DNA of 11,017 bases from Sphingomonadaceae bacterium (GCA_014380205.1 JACMKH010000188.1:1-11017), one strand, 5' to 3'. Numbered from the stretch's first letter, positions 1 through 6,483 are shown. The notes: generated by a model not told the origin, from the letters alone. Translations and numbers: made by a program.

Positions 1-1218
1 GGCCGCCCGCTTGCGCCCCAGCGCCTCGCCGACCCAGTCGCGCCCGCTCTCGCCGAGGAAGCGGTCGAGCACCGCCCGCGCCATCGCGTCGCGCAGCTCG
101 GACTGGCCCTGGTTGATGAGCACGGTCACGCCGAGCCGCTCCTCGGGGATCATCATCACGATCGTCGAGACGCCGTTGAGATTGCCGCCATGCTGGATCA
201 GCCGCCGCCCGCGATAGATCGCGGTGAACCAGCCGAGCCCGTAGCCGGTCGGCACATATTCGGGCTCGCGGACGCCCACGCCGGTGACCATGCGCGTCGC
301 GTGCATGTCGGCGAGCGTCGCGGGCGCGATCACCTGCGTCTCGCCGAGCCGGCCTTCGGAAAGGTGGACGCGCATCCATTGCGCCAAATCCTCGGCGGTC
401 GAATAGACGCCGCCCGCGGGGTTGAGGATTGGCGTGTTGCGGAACAGCGGGACGTTGATCCTCTCGCCGTTGAGCACCTCGGTCCCGCTCGTGTGATTGG
501 GATCGGCGGCCGCCTCCTCGGGCGAGAACATCGTCCGCGCCATGCCGAGCGGCGCGAAGATGCGCTCGCGCGTGAAGCTCTCGTAATCGCGCCCCGCGAC
601 CCGCTCGATCGCGAGCCCCGAGAGCACGAACATGATGTTGTTATACTGGAAGCGCGCGCGGAACGGCGCCGATTCCTCGAGATGCGCGAGCCGCGGGACG
701 AGCGCGTCGCGCGTCAGCCCCTCGTTGTGATACCAGATCGCGTCGTGGCGCGGCAGCCCCGAACGGTGCGAGAGCATGTCGCGCAGCGCGAGCCCCGCCG
801 AGGCCGCCGGATCGTGGAGCGCGAGCCCGGGGATATAGGCCGCGACGGGCGCATCGAAGCTCATCCGTCCCTCGTCGACGAGCAGCCCCGCGCCGAAGCT
901 CGTGAACGCCTTGGACATCGAGGCGATCGGAAAGATCGTATCCTCGGTCATCGCCGCGCCCGACGCGGGATCGCGCGCGCCATACCCCGCCGCGAGCACG
1001 GTCTCGCCGTCGCGCACGACCGAGATCGCGAGCCCGGGGATGTTCCATTCGGCGAGGGTTTGGGCGACATAGGCCTCGAAGTCGGCGAGCGCGGTTTCGG
1101 TGGGGACGGCGGGAGCGGGGGCGGCCTGTGGCGGATTCTGCGCGAAGGCGGGCGGGGCGCCGAACGCCAGCGCGGAAGCGAACAGCCCGAATCCCAAAAC
1201 GCGCGCGGAAACCCTCAT
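1..1218 (-). CDS. Serine beta-lactamase/esterase-family hydrolase, exported (partial; C-terminus off the window)
   Basis: This encodes the first 406 residues of a penicillin-binding-protein-like serine hydrolase (beta-lactamase/class C/EstB fold). The three active-site elements are in order: S100-M-S-K103 (nucleophile Ser and general-base Lys), Y192-N-N (the Tyr motif), and H343-G-G (the KTG-equivalent box). Residues 1-26 look like a Sec signal peptide with a hydrophobic core and an A-F-A cleavage site before Gln27, so the enzyme is probably periplasmic or outer-membrane associated. The ATG at 1216-1218 has a purine-rich AGAGGGG upstream. The frame is still open at base 1. The end of the visible part (L-G-E-S-G-R-D-W) resembles the linker before a DUF3471-type C-terminal domain in some relatives, but that part is not visible. 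The substrate is unknown: the family includes esterases, D-aminopeptidases and true beta-lactamases, and antibiotic resistance should not be assumed. Confidence 0.9.
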   Translation of the reverse strand, partial: MRVSARVLGFGLFASALAFGAPPAFAQNPPQAAPAPAVPTETALADFEAYVAQTLAEWNIPGLAISVVRDGETVLAAGYGARDPASGAAMTEDTIFPIASMSKAFTSFGAGLLVDEGRMSFDAPVAAYIPGLALHDPAASAGLALRDMLSHRSGLPRHDAIWYHNEGLTRDALVPRLAHLEESAPFRARFQYNNIMFVLSGLAIERVAGRDYESFTRERIFAPLGMARTMFSPEEAAADPNHTSGTEVLNGERINVPLFRNTPILNPAGGVYSTAEDLAQWMRVHLSEGRLGETQVIAPATLADMHATRMVTGVGVREPEYVPTGYGLGWFTAIYRGRRLIQHGGNLNGVSTIVMMIPEERLGVTVLINQGQSELRDAMARAVLDRFLGESGRDWVGEALGRKRAA

Positions 1219-1287
1219 CGCCTTGCCCCTCTTGATGCTCGGCGAGAGCGTGACTTCGCGGAAGCAACGAGTCAATCGCCCGAAAAT

Positions 1288-1409
1288 CCTCCCCGGAACG
1301 GGGAGGGGGACCATGCGAAGCATGGTGGAGGGGCCGCGCCCCACACGATAGCCTGCGTCCAGTCGCTCGACCCCTCCGTCAGCGCTTCGCGCTGCCACCT
1401 CCCCGTTCC
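1288..1409. repeat. Composite GC-rich palindromic intergenic repeat
   Basis: The element consists of nested inverted repeats. Outer arms GGAACGGGGAGG (1295-1306) and CCTCCCCGTTCC (1398-1409) are perfect complements, and inner arms GGAGGGG (1327-1333) and CCCCTCC (1371-1377) also pair. Local hairpins sit inside: CCTCCCCG-gaa-CGGGGAGG (1288-1306), ACCATGC-gaa-GCATGGT (1310-1326), GGGGC-cgc-GCCCC (1330-1342) and CAGCGC-ttc-GCGCTG (1380-1394). This pattern matches the dispersed non-coding palindromes I know from sphingomonad intergenic regions. It lies between the divergent hydrolase and DUF2971-like genes. Open frames across it are artefacts. Confidence 0.8.
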
Positions 1410-1490
1410 AGCGAGTGGGCAGGCGCTACGAATAATGGTAGAGGAAGTGGGGGGCTTAGCATGCATCTAACAGGCATAATAGGAGGCGAT

Positions 1491-2174
1491 ATGGAAAGCT
1501 CGGACATTCTGCGGCGATATACGAGTCTGCCCGTCCTCATAGATATGCTCGTGCGGAACGCTGCAACGTTGCTATCTTACCAACACTGGATCGACGACAA
1601 TGATCGCCGTGCGTTGCAGCTCTACCAAGACACGCTTCGCTACGGCTTCGTCGGTGCAATGTGTTTGACGCAATCCGCCGAGACGTTTCACCACTGGAGC
1701 ATTTTTGCTCCGGGGGATGCCGGCGTTTGCATCGTCTTTGATAGAAAAGCGCTAACAGAGCACTTTAGAGATCGTCCACACTTTATGACTCGTTCCGTTG
1801 AGTATGTGTTGCTCGACCGAATCGGTGCCGTGAACGCCGAAGATATTCACCTGTTGCCTTTCCTTAAGCGGTATGGCTTCCGGGACGAACGCGAGTTTCG
1901 AATCGTAGGCTTTGCCCCGGACGAGGCCGCTGCGATGGGGTTCGAAGTTCGCCCCGCGCTAATCCGCAGGGTTGTTTTTAGCCCCTTCGTCCATCCTAAC
2001 TTGGTCAACAGCGCACGCATTGCATTGCACGCTATCCCTGGATGGCAGGGGCTGGAGATCGGCCGCTCAAATCTCACCAATAATGAGACGTGGCAAGGGG
2101 CACTGGTCGAGATGGTGGACCGGCACGGCGTTATATACGGGCCTTGGCTTCCCGTCGAAGGCAGCGTTGATTGA
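1491..2174 (+). CDS. DUF2971-like protein
   Basis: A 227-residue soluble protein with no signal peptide or membrane segment. I chose the ATG at 1491 because AGGAGG (1481-1486) sits 4 bases upstream; the ATG at 1461 would put this Shine-Dalgarno inside the gene. The N-terminus R-Y-T-S-L-P-V-L-I-D-M-L, the W-I-D-D-N-D stretch, the H-H-W...G-V-C-I-V-F-D segment and the later F-R-D-E-R-E-F-R-I strand match the pattern of DUF2971-type proteins, whose biochemical function is unknown. They often occur in variable, defence-rich regions. GC is clearly lower than in the flanking core genes, and A/T-ending codons are common, suggesting horizontal acquisition. The gene converges on the HEPN gene with a 37-base gap, so the two are not an operon but may be one acquired cassette. 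The family call rests on by-eye motif reading. Confidence 0.72.
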   Translation: MESSDILRRYTSLPVLIDMLVRNAATLLSYQHWIDDNDRRALQLYQDTLRYGFVGAMCLTQSAETFHHWSIFAPGDAGVCIVFDRKALTEHFRDRPHFMTRSVEYVLLDRIGAVNAEDIHLLPFLKRYGFRDEREFRIVGFAPDEAAAMGFEVRPALIRRVVFSPFVHPNLVNSARIALHAIPGWQGLEIGRSNLTNNETWQGALVEMVDRHGVIYGPWLPVEGSVD

Positions 2175-2183
2175 GACGGGATA

Positions 2184-2197
2184 GGCTTCCCCAAGCC
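2184..2197. terminator. Weak hairpin between convergent genes
   Basis: GGCTT-cccc-AAGCC forms a 5-bp stem with a 4-base loop, with GAC/GTC able to pair further out. It lies in the 37-base gap between the stop codons of the two convergent accessory genes and could serve both strands. No T-run follows on either strand, so termination is only suggested by position. Confidence 0.3.
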
Positions 2198-2211
2198 GTC
2201 ACCGAATCTTG

Positions 2212-3618
2212 TCAAGCCAAAGGCATGGCGGCGTATTGATACTCCCGGACAACGCGGTTCGACAGTGCGCGCTCTCGACCAGTTGAGCTCATAGGAAGAT
2301 CCTTTATAGTGAGCAGATAGCAAAGCGCTTCCATCGCAGAGGTGGCCGCCTGTAGGGGTGGTAAATCGCATGGTTGCTCGCCTACAATGCTGTGCGCCTC
2401 TTTGCCTCTCAGTTGCACCGCTTGCATGAGCGCAGGTATGACCGTTTCTCCGAGGGAGTGGTCAACCATCGCATCTTGTCCGAAAGCGGCCTCTACCGAC
2501 CTCACCAAGCGCTCGAAACGAACTTCGTTCGGCTCAAGTCGCAATGACCTCAACGCACCCTTGATCCTGCGGAGCGCTTGGGCGTAACCCATTGAATCAG
2601 CTTTTTGCGTCACCGCTCCCACAATCTCCTCAATGGCTTCCTCAGAAAAGATCGATAGAGCAGTGGCACCCGGGATCTTCTCTAACCATCGGCATGCTAT
2701 GAGCAGCCGCTGGCCGGATATTCGACCGGCCAGGCCGAGTGAACCCATCATGAGCGTTGTGGCGGTGCGCCAATCGCCGCCTCGCGAGAGCCACGCTTTC
2801 AGGCAGGACTTTAGTGCGGCTAACTCGCTGCGACTCCATGCGATTACGAAGCTATTGCGCCGATGAATCTCGGCTGATTCAACCTCGGTTTCCGGCCAAA
2901 TATACGTCACCAAATGTACATCTTTTTGGAGGGGATCTCGCGATACTAACGACTCCGCATGTGTCATGGTTGATATCGAGATCTCTGAAGGTGTGAGCTG
3001 GAAGCCGGACGCAGCCGAAAAAAACTGTAGCAAATCATGAACCGACAGAAGATAAGTATCAAGATTGCGAGGCTTGACAAATTCTATTTCGAAAATAGGA
3101 TACCATTCATTCGCTCCGAACTCCCACGTTCCAGTGACCCCATACCAACACCGAACCCTCAGCCCCTTCGTTCTAACCTCAAACAGTGGCTTGTCCAATA
3201 TATCATAGGGATCGCGCGCGCGCTGCACGACCTCCAAAGCCCGCGAATTTGCAAGAAGCTGCTTGACGTGGGATATTGAGAACCAAACTCGTCGGATAGG
3301 AGATGAGTAATCCCAAGATTTCCGTCCAATAACAACTGTGTTCGCTAGCACATCCGTATAATATGTTGTTAACGGTGGCTCGACCATGCTAACGGACCGG
3401 CCGAGGTTTTGCACGATCGTATGATGCAATGAAACGTGTGAGTTATCGGCTAATCTCAAATGAACCGGTGTCCCATTCTCAATATAGAAATAGCTATCGT
3501 AATCGTAGAGCCGCACCTTCATGTTTTTGGCATCGAGCGACAGGATACCCGTCCGGCGGTCGGGCGTGTTCAACTCTTGGCAATGGTAGGGTTTGCCGCA
3601 TTGCAGTCTGTTTAGCAT
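2212..3618 (-). CDS. HEPN-domain protein resembling the ApeA anti-phage nuclease family
   Basis: A 468-residue soluble protein. The N-terminal 200 or so residues look beta-rich and match the style of the ApeA N-terminal domain: G-I-L-S-L near residue 24, strands from 34 to 60, then V-V-I-G-R-K (95-100) and I-R-R-V-W-F-S-I-S (108-116). The C-terminal half is helical and carries R404-G-K-E-A-H409, which fits the R-X4-H motif that forms the composite RNase site in HEPN dimers. Known ApeA is a single-gene anti-phage HEPN system; an RNA-cleaving abortive-infection role here is inference. The ATG at 3618 is kept because the next Met (residue 33, base 3522) would cut into the first conserved strand and has no better ribosome site. 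The gene is intact. GC is near half, well below its neighbours, which supports transfer. Residue 405 is Gly, where HEPN nucleases usually have a polar residue. It could instead be a non-catalytic HEPN relative. Confidence 0.72.
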   Translation of the reverse strand: MLNRLQCGKPYHCQELNTPDRRTGILSLDAKNMKVRLYDYDSYFYIENGTPVHLRLADNSHVSLHHTIVQNLGRSVSMVEPPLTTYYTDVLANTVVIGRKSWDYSSPIRRVWFSISHVKQLLANSRALEVVQRARDPYDILDKPLFEVRTKGLRVRCWYGVTGTWEFGANEWYPIFEIEFVKPRNLDTYLLSVHDLLQFFSAASGFQLTPSEISISTMTHAESLVSRDPLQKDVHLVTYIWPETEVESAEIHRRNSFVIAWSRSELAALKSCLKAWLSRGGDWRTATTLMMGSLGLAGRISGQRLLIACRWLEKIPGATALSIFSEEAIEEIVGAVTQKADSMGYAQALRRIKGALRSLRLEPNEVRFERLVRSVEAAFGQDAMVDHSLGETVIPALMQAVQLRGKEAHSIVGEQPCDLPPLQAATSAMEALCYLLTIKDLPMSSTGRERALSNRVVREYQYAAMPLA

Positions 3619-3743
3619 TCGTGCCTATTGGCCGATAAAGATGCGATTGTGAAGATCAGCAGGACGGCTTCGATCGAATGCCGCGTGTTACCCATGCCGG
3701 CTGGCGTTCGCTGCGTAGCAGCAGCCGGGTTTGGCCGAACCGA

Positions 3744-3931
3744 GCAAAAAAATCGCTTTCCTACACGTTCCTTCTATGTTCTATCCTGCCAAATGCCCGA
3801 TTCGCCCCTCTCCGCGCTCCTCGAAGACGCCCCCGATTTCGCCCCCGTCCCCCTCGCGCGCACGCGCTATGACGGCTGGCTGCCCGCGCGGCAGCACATG
3901 TTCATCGCGGCGCTTTCGGCGATGGGGACGG
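3744..3931. repeat. Direct repeat, left copy (SOS box plus 5' end of HTH gene)
   Basis: This 188-base segment aligns without gaps to 4671-4858 at a constant offset of 927 bases. In the coding part (3793-3931) I count about 15 mismatches in 139 bases, so the copies are related but clearly diverged. The repeat covers the upstream control region and the first 46 codons of the HTH gene. It ends just before the helix-turn-helix and stops 12 bases short of the GST stop codon. Confidence 0.85.
3767..3781 (+). promoter_or_regulatory. Putative LexA (SOS) box upstream of the truncated HTH copy
   Basis: GTTC-N7-GTTC, the direct-repeat LexA operator known from alphaproteobacteria, with spacer CTTCTAT. 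It ends 11 bases before the ATG of the truncated gene and keeps both half-sites exactly as in the intact copy at 4694-4708. No LexA gene is in the window, so function is inferred from the motif and its conservation. Confidence 0.6.
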
Positions 3932-3969
3932 GACGGACCTTTATCAGTCGGCCAACAGCCTGCCAGTGA
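3793..3969 (+). pseudogene. Truncated copy of the small HTH protein gene
   Basis: The first 46 codons match the intact gene at 4720-5136 (M-P-D-S-P...D-G-W-L-P-A-R-Q...A-M-G-T). The similarity then stops in codon 47 and the frame runs 12 more codons into antisense GST sequence before a TGA at 3967-3969. The helix-turn-helix and everything after it are missing, so the 58-residue product could not bind DNA as the full protein would. The SOS box and spacing to the ATG are preserved, so the fragment may still be transcribed. The likely origin is deletion or replacement of a paralogous copy by the GST segment. Confidence 0.78.
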
Positions 3970-4597
3970 AAACCGCCAACTGATCCGCGAACGCCCGCTT
4001 ATACGCGGGCCGCGCTTCGCCGCGGGCGACATAGGCGGAGAGGTTCGGGAATTTCTCGAGCATGTCCCATCCGTCCAGCCGGCGCAGCACCGTCACCATC
4101 AGCAGGTCGCCCGCGCTGAACGCGCCGTCGAGCCAGTCGGCGTCGCCGAGCCGGGTGGAGAGCTGGCCCAGCCGCACGCGGATGCGCTCCTCGAGCATCG
4201 CCAGGCGCTCCTCGTGCCAGCTCTTGTCGCTCTCCAGTATCATGGCGGCCTCGCACTCGACGATCGGCGGCTCGACCGTGTTGAGCGCGGCGAACATCCA
4301 GGCGATCGCACGCGCCCTGGCGTTCGGATCGTCCGGCAGCAAACCCACGTGGCGCCCGGCGATATGGAGGATGATCGCCCCCGACTCGAACAGCGCGAGA
4401 TCGCCTTCCTGATAGGTCGGTATCTGCCCGAAAGGATGCAGCGCGCGATGCGCGGGCTGCTTCATCTCCTCGAACGAAACCAGGCGGACGTCGTACGGCT
4501 GGCCAACTTCCTCGAGCGCCCAGCGCACCCGCATGTCGCGCGCCTGCCCCTCGCCGCGATCGGGCGAGTCTTCGAAGGCAGTGATGACAGGGGTCAT
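3944..4597 (-). CDS. Glutathione S-transferase family protein
   Basis: A 217-residue cytosolic GST. The N-terminal thioredoxin-like domain covers about residues 3-82, with the helix R-V-R-W-A-L-E-E (23-30), the loop P-F-G-Q-I-P with the cis-proline at 60, and the glutathione-binding E71-S72 followed by G-A-I-I-L-H-I. The C-terminal helical domain holds the N-capping box F-S-A-G-D (160-164). The enzyme would conjugate or reduce electrophiles with glutathione; the actual substrate is unknown. I chose the ATG at 4595-4597 because GGAG lies 7 bases upstream and the thioredoxin fold begins at once; a further in-frame ATG at 4666 only adds unrelated residues. It is divergent from the intact HTH gene across about 120 bases that include a LexA box, and its 3' end abuts the truncated HTH copy, so it sits between diverged direct repeats. 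Confidence 0.92.
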   Translation of the reverse strand: MTPVITAFEDSPDRGEGQARDMRVRWALEEVGQPYDVRLVSFEEMKQPAHRALHPFGQIPTYQEGDLALFESGAIILHIAGRHVGLLPDDPNARARAIAWMFAALNTVEPPIVECEAAMILESDKSWHEERLAMLEERIRVRLGQLSTRLGDADWLDGAFSAGDLLMVTVLRRLDGWDMLEKFPNLSAYVARGEARPAYKRAFADQLAVFTGRLLAD

Positions 4598-4670
4598 GGC
4601 AAGGCTCCGATCGTCGCACGATGACCCTCGAAGCGGGCGTTTGGCAAGGGGAGTCGGGCCCTCCACGCCC

Positions 4671-4858
4671 GCGAAGAAATCCCTTTCCTACATGTTCCTT
4701 TTATGTTCTACCCTGTCCGATGCCCGATTCGCCCTCCTCCGCGCTCCTCGAAGACGCCCCCGATTTCACCCCAGTCCCTCTCGCTCGCACGCGCCATGAC
4801 GGCTGGCTGCCCGCGCGGCAGCGGATGTTCGTCGAGGCCCTCGCCGCGATGGGGACGG
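4671..4858. repeat. Direct repeat, right copy (SOS box plus 5' end of HTH gene)
   Basis: Partner of 3744-3931. Here the repeat continues without a break into the intact HTH reading frame, so this is the complete copy. The two repeats bracket a 739-base segment (3932-4670) that carries the GST gene. Confidence 0.85.
4694..4708 (+). promoter_or_regulatory. Putative LexA (SOS) box upstream of the intact HTH gene
   Basis: GTTC-CTTTTAT-GTTC, an exact match to the alphaproteobacterial GTTC-N7-GTTC LexA operator. It ends 11 bases before the ATG at 4720, where bound repressor would block transcription or initiation. It also lies about 100 bases upstream of the divergent GST start, so it could affect that gene too. 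Conservation in both repeat copies, against scattered mismatches around it, supports a real site. Confidence 0.65.
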
Positions 4859-5136
4859 TCGACGGCGCCGCGCGTGCGGTCGGGATGAGCCGGATGTCGG
4901 CGTACAAGCTGCGCCGGCGGCCGGGCGCCGAGAGCTTTGCCGCCGCATGGGACGGCGCGCTCGACACGGGCCGCGCGCGCATGTTCGACGCCGCGATCGA
5001 TCGCGCGCTCAACGGCGTCACCACCTTGCGACTGCGCCTCGGCGGCGTGATCGACATCGAGCACGGCCCCGACCGCCGCCTCATGATGTCCGCCCTCCGC
5101 GCGCCCCCGCCGCCGAACCGTACAAAGCGTGCCTAA
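4720..5136 (+). CDS. Small helix-turn-helix protein, sphingomonad-type, function unknown
   Basis: A 138-residue protein with an acidic/Pro-rich start, a D27-G-W...R-Q segment, and a helix-turn-helix at about residues 45-68 (T-V-D-G-A-A-R-A-V-G-M-S then S-A-Y-K-L-R-R-R), followed by E-S-F-A-A-A-W-D. The HTH layout resembles terminase-small-subunit or resolvase-like DNA-binding domains. I recall similar uncharacterised proteins in sphingomonads, but no known role. The ATG at 4720 is chosen because the paralogous copy keeps the same start and the SOS box lies just upstream; there is no strong Shine-Dalgarno. The C-terminus ends in a Pro-rich basic tail (A-P-P-P-P-N-R-T-K-R-A). A role in the DNA-damage response is inferred only from the LexA box. 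The gene converges on rpsI with a hairpin between them. Confidence 0.72.
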   Translation: MPDSPSSALLEDAPDFTPVPLARTRHDGWLPARQRMFVEALAAMGTVDGAARAVGMSRMSAYKLRRRPGAESFAAAWDGALDTGRARMFDAAIDRALNGVTTLRLRLGGVIDIEHGPDRRLMMSALRAPPPPNRTKRA

Positions 5137-5182
5137 GTTGACACAAATCGCCGCCAATGCGTGCAGCTTTGTCGCCGTATCG

Positions 5183-5205
5183 CCCCTCCCCCTGAAGGGG
5201 AGGGG
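5183..5205. terminator. GC-rich hairpin between convergent HTH gene and rpsI
   Basis: CCCCTCCCC (5183-5191) pairs with GGGGAGGGG (5197-5205) around a 5-base loop, only 6 bases beyond the rpsI stop codon. A 9-bp all-strong stem would be a good terminator, but no clear U-run follows on either strand. The core resembles one arm of the composite repeat at 1288-1409, so it may be a repeat fragment used as a terminator. Confidence 0.55.
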
Positions 5206-5211
5206 GGCTTT

Positions 5212-5814
5212 CTACCGCTTCGAGAACTGGAAGCTCTTGCGGGCCTTGGCGCGGCCGTATTTCTTGCGCTCGACGACGCGGCTGTCGCGGGTGAGGAAGC
5301 CCGCCGCCTTGACCGTCGCGCGCAACGCCGGTTCGAACTTGGTCAGCGCCTGGCTGATGCCGTGCTTGACCGCGCCCGCCTGACCCGAAAGCCCGCCACC
5401 CTTGACCGTGCAGGTCACGTCATAGGCGCCGCGCCGGTCGGCGATGTCGAAGGGCTGGTTGATCACCAGCCTAAGCGTGGGCCGCGCGAAATAGGCGAGC
5501 TGGTCGCGGCCGTTGACCGTGACCTGGCCCGATCCGGGCTTGATCCAGACGCGCGCGACCGCGTCCTTGCGCCGGCCGGTGGCATAGGCGCGGCCCTGCT
5601 TGTCGAGCTCCTGCTCGCGCAGCGGCATCGTCTCGACCGGCGGGGGCGGGGGAGGGGCCTCGGCCTCGGGTTCCGCGGTGGGAACGGCGTCGGCGGGACC
5701 GGCGGCCTCCGCCTCGGCGGTCTCGGGAGGAGTCTCGGCCTCGGGCTCCGGCGCGGGCTTGGGCGCCTCGGTCAGCGCCTTGAGATCGGAGAGCGACTGG
5801 CGATTGTCGGACAT
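5212..5814 (-). CDS. rpsI: 30S ribosomal protein S9 (uS9) with long N-terminal extension
   Basis: A 200-residue S9. The conserved core starts near residue 74 ([17 protein letters not shown]) and runs to the S-F-Q-F-S-K-R tail, whose C-terminus reaches the P-site tRNA. Typical bacterial S9 is about 130 residues; the extra 70 residues at the N-terminus are rich in Ala, Pro and Glu, include a run of six prolines near residue 55, and are probably disordered. The ATG overlaps the rplM stop as TGATG (one shared base), so translation is probably coupled and both genes share the rplM promoter. The start is supported by this overlap. A shorter start at Met63 is possible but would leave a gap of about 190 bases. 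Confidence 0.96.
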   Translation of the reverse strand: MSDNRQSLSDLKALTEAPKPAPEPEAETPPETAEAEAAGPADAVPTAEPEAEAPPPPPPVETMPLREQELDKQGRAYATGRRKDAVARVWIKPGSGQVTVNGRDQLAYFARPTLRLVINQPFDIADRRGAYDVTCTVKGGGLSGQAGAVKHGISQALTKFEPALRATVKAAGFLTRDSRVVERKKYGRAKARKSFQFSKR

Positions 5815-6293
5815 CAGGCGGCGGCCTTGTTCTTGCGGTTGCGGGCGGCGAGATCGAGCGTCTCGGGGTTGAGCGAGGCGTGCGGGTGATCGGCGCCCGC
5901 GTAGATGCGCAGGTTGCGCATCTGCTTGCGCCCGAGCGGCCCGCGCGGGATCATCCGCTCGACCGCCTTTTCGAGCACGCGCTCGGGGAAGCGGCCCTCG
6001 AGCACCTTGCCCGCGGTGATCTCCTTGAGCCCGCCGGGATAGCCGGTGTGGCGGTAATAGATGTGCTGCTTGAGCTTGTTGCCCGTGAAGCGGACCTTCT
6101 TGGCGTTGATCACGATGACATTGTCGCCGCAATCGACGTGCGGGGTGTAGCTCGGCTTGTGCTTGCCGCGCAGGATCTTGGCGATCTCGGCGGCGGCGCG
6201 GCCGACGACGAGCCCGTCGGCGTCGACGAGCAGCCATTTCTTGGTGACCTCCGCCGGCTTGACCGACGCGGTGGTCCTGGTGAGCGCCTTCAT
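5814..6293 (-). CDS. rplM: 50S ribosomal protein L13 (uL13)
   Basis: A 159-residue L13, slightly longer than the usual 142-155. Recognisable features are K-K-W-L-L-V-D-A at residues 18-25, the [16 protein letters not shown] segment, the [10 protein letters not shown] motif and [10 protein letters not shown]13 is an early assembly protein of the large subunit. GGAGG lies 9 bases before the ATG at 6291-6293. It is first in the rplM-rpsI operon, the near-universal arrangement, with a sigma-70-like promoter and a hairpin/U-run in its leader. Confidence 0.98.
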   Translation of the reverse strand: MKALTRTTASVKPAEVTKKWLLVDADGLVVGRAAAEIAKILRGKHKPSYTPHVDCGDNVIVINAKKVRFTGNKLKQHIYYRHTGYPGGLKEITAGKVLEGRFPERVLEKAVERMIPRGPLGRKQMRNLRIYAGADHPHASLNPETLDLAARNRKNKAAA

Positions 6294-6310
6294 TGGCCTC
6301 GGCCTCCGTT

Positions 6311-6340
6311 AAAACGAAAACCGCCGCCCATGCGGACGGC
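6311..6340 (-). promoter_or_regulatory. rplM leader hairpin followed by U-run (attenuator-like)
   Basis: On the minus strand GCCGTCC-GCAT-GGGCGGC (6340-6323) forms a 7-bp stem with one G-U pair, followed two bases later by TTTTCGTTTT (6320-6311). This is the shape of an intrinsic terminator, only 17 bases before the rplM ATG and about 6 bases after the expected transcript start. It could be an autoregulatory L13-type leader, or a terminator for transcription arriving from upstream. Confidence 0.5.
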
Positions 6341-6352
6341 GTCGCTGGGGGG

Positions 6353-6381
6353 CTAATGGCGAGGAGAGGGCGCTGAGTCAA
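6353..6381 (-). promoter_or_regulatory. Sigma-70-type promoter of rplM-rpsI
   Basis: On the minus strand TTGACT (6381-6376) is followed after exactly 17 bases by CATTAG (6358-6353), close to TTGACA-N17-TATAAT. Transcription would start near 6346, about 53 bases before the rplM ATG, placing the hairpin at the very 5' end of the message. A 6-bp inverted repeat GGTATC-ca-GATACC lies just upstream at 6404-6417; its role is unknown. Confidence 0.6.
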
Positions 6382-6483
6382 GCGGGGAGCGGCATTCGTG
6401 ACGGGTATCCAGATACCTCGGCACTAAAGTCCTCACACGCGTACGAGCGCGCGCACCGCAACCGGGGTCCGCGTTTGAGATTC

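Noticed and set aside
1288..1409. CRISPR-like array suggested by repeated GC-rich units
   Set aside because: The units are inverted, not direct, and not regularly spaced; no spacers or cas genes are present.
1272..1466. 64-residue minus-strand frame before the DUF2971-like gene
   Set aside because: It is a translation of the composite palindromic repeat and has no ribosome site or protein-like pattern.
190..1470. Long open frame on the plus strand opposite the serine hydrolase
   Set aside because: It is antisense to a gene with clear S-x-x-K, Y-x-N and H-G-G motifs, is Arg-rich and low-complexity, and ends by running through the palindromic repeat.
3731..4624. 297-residue plus-strand frame across the GST region
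   Set aside because: It is antisense to the GST, which has clear family motifs and a good ribosome site.
3744..4858. Insertion sequence or transposon with long direct repeats
   Set aside because: No transposase or terminal inverted repeats are seen; the repeats are 5' ends of an ordinary gene and have diverged by about a tenth.
5161..6356. Plus-strand frames opposite rpsI and rplM
   Set aside because: They are shadows of the ribosomal protein genes and lack start signals.
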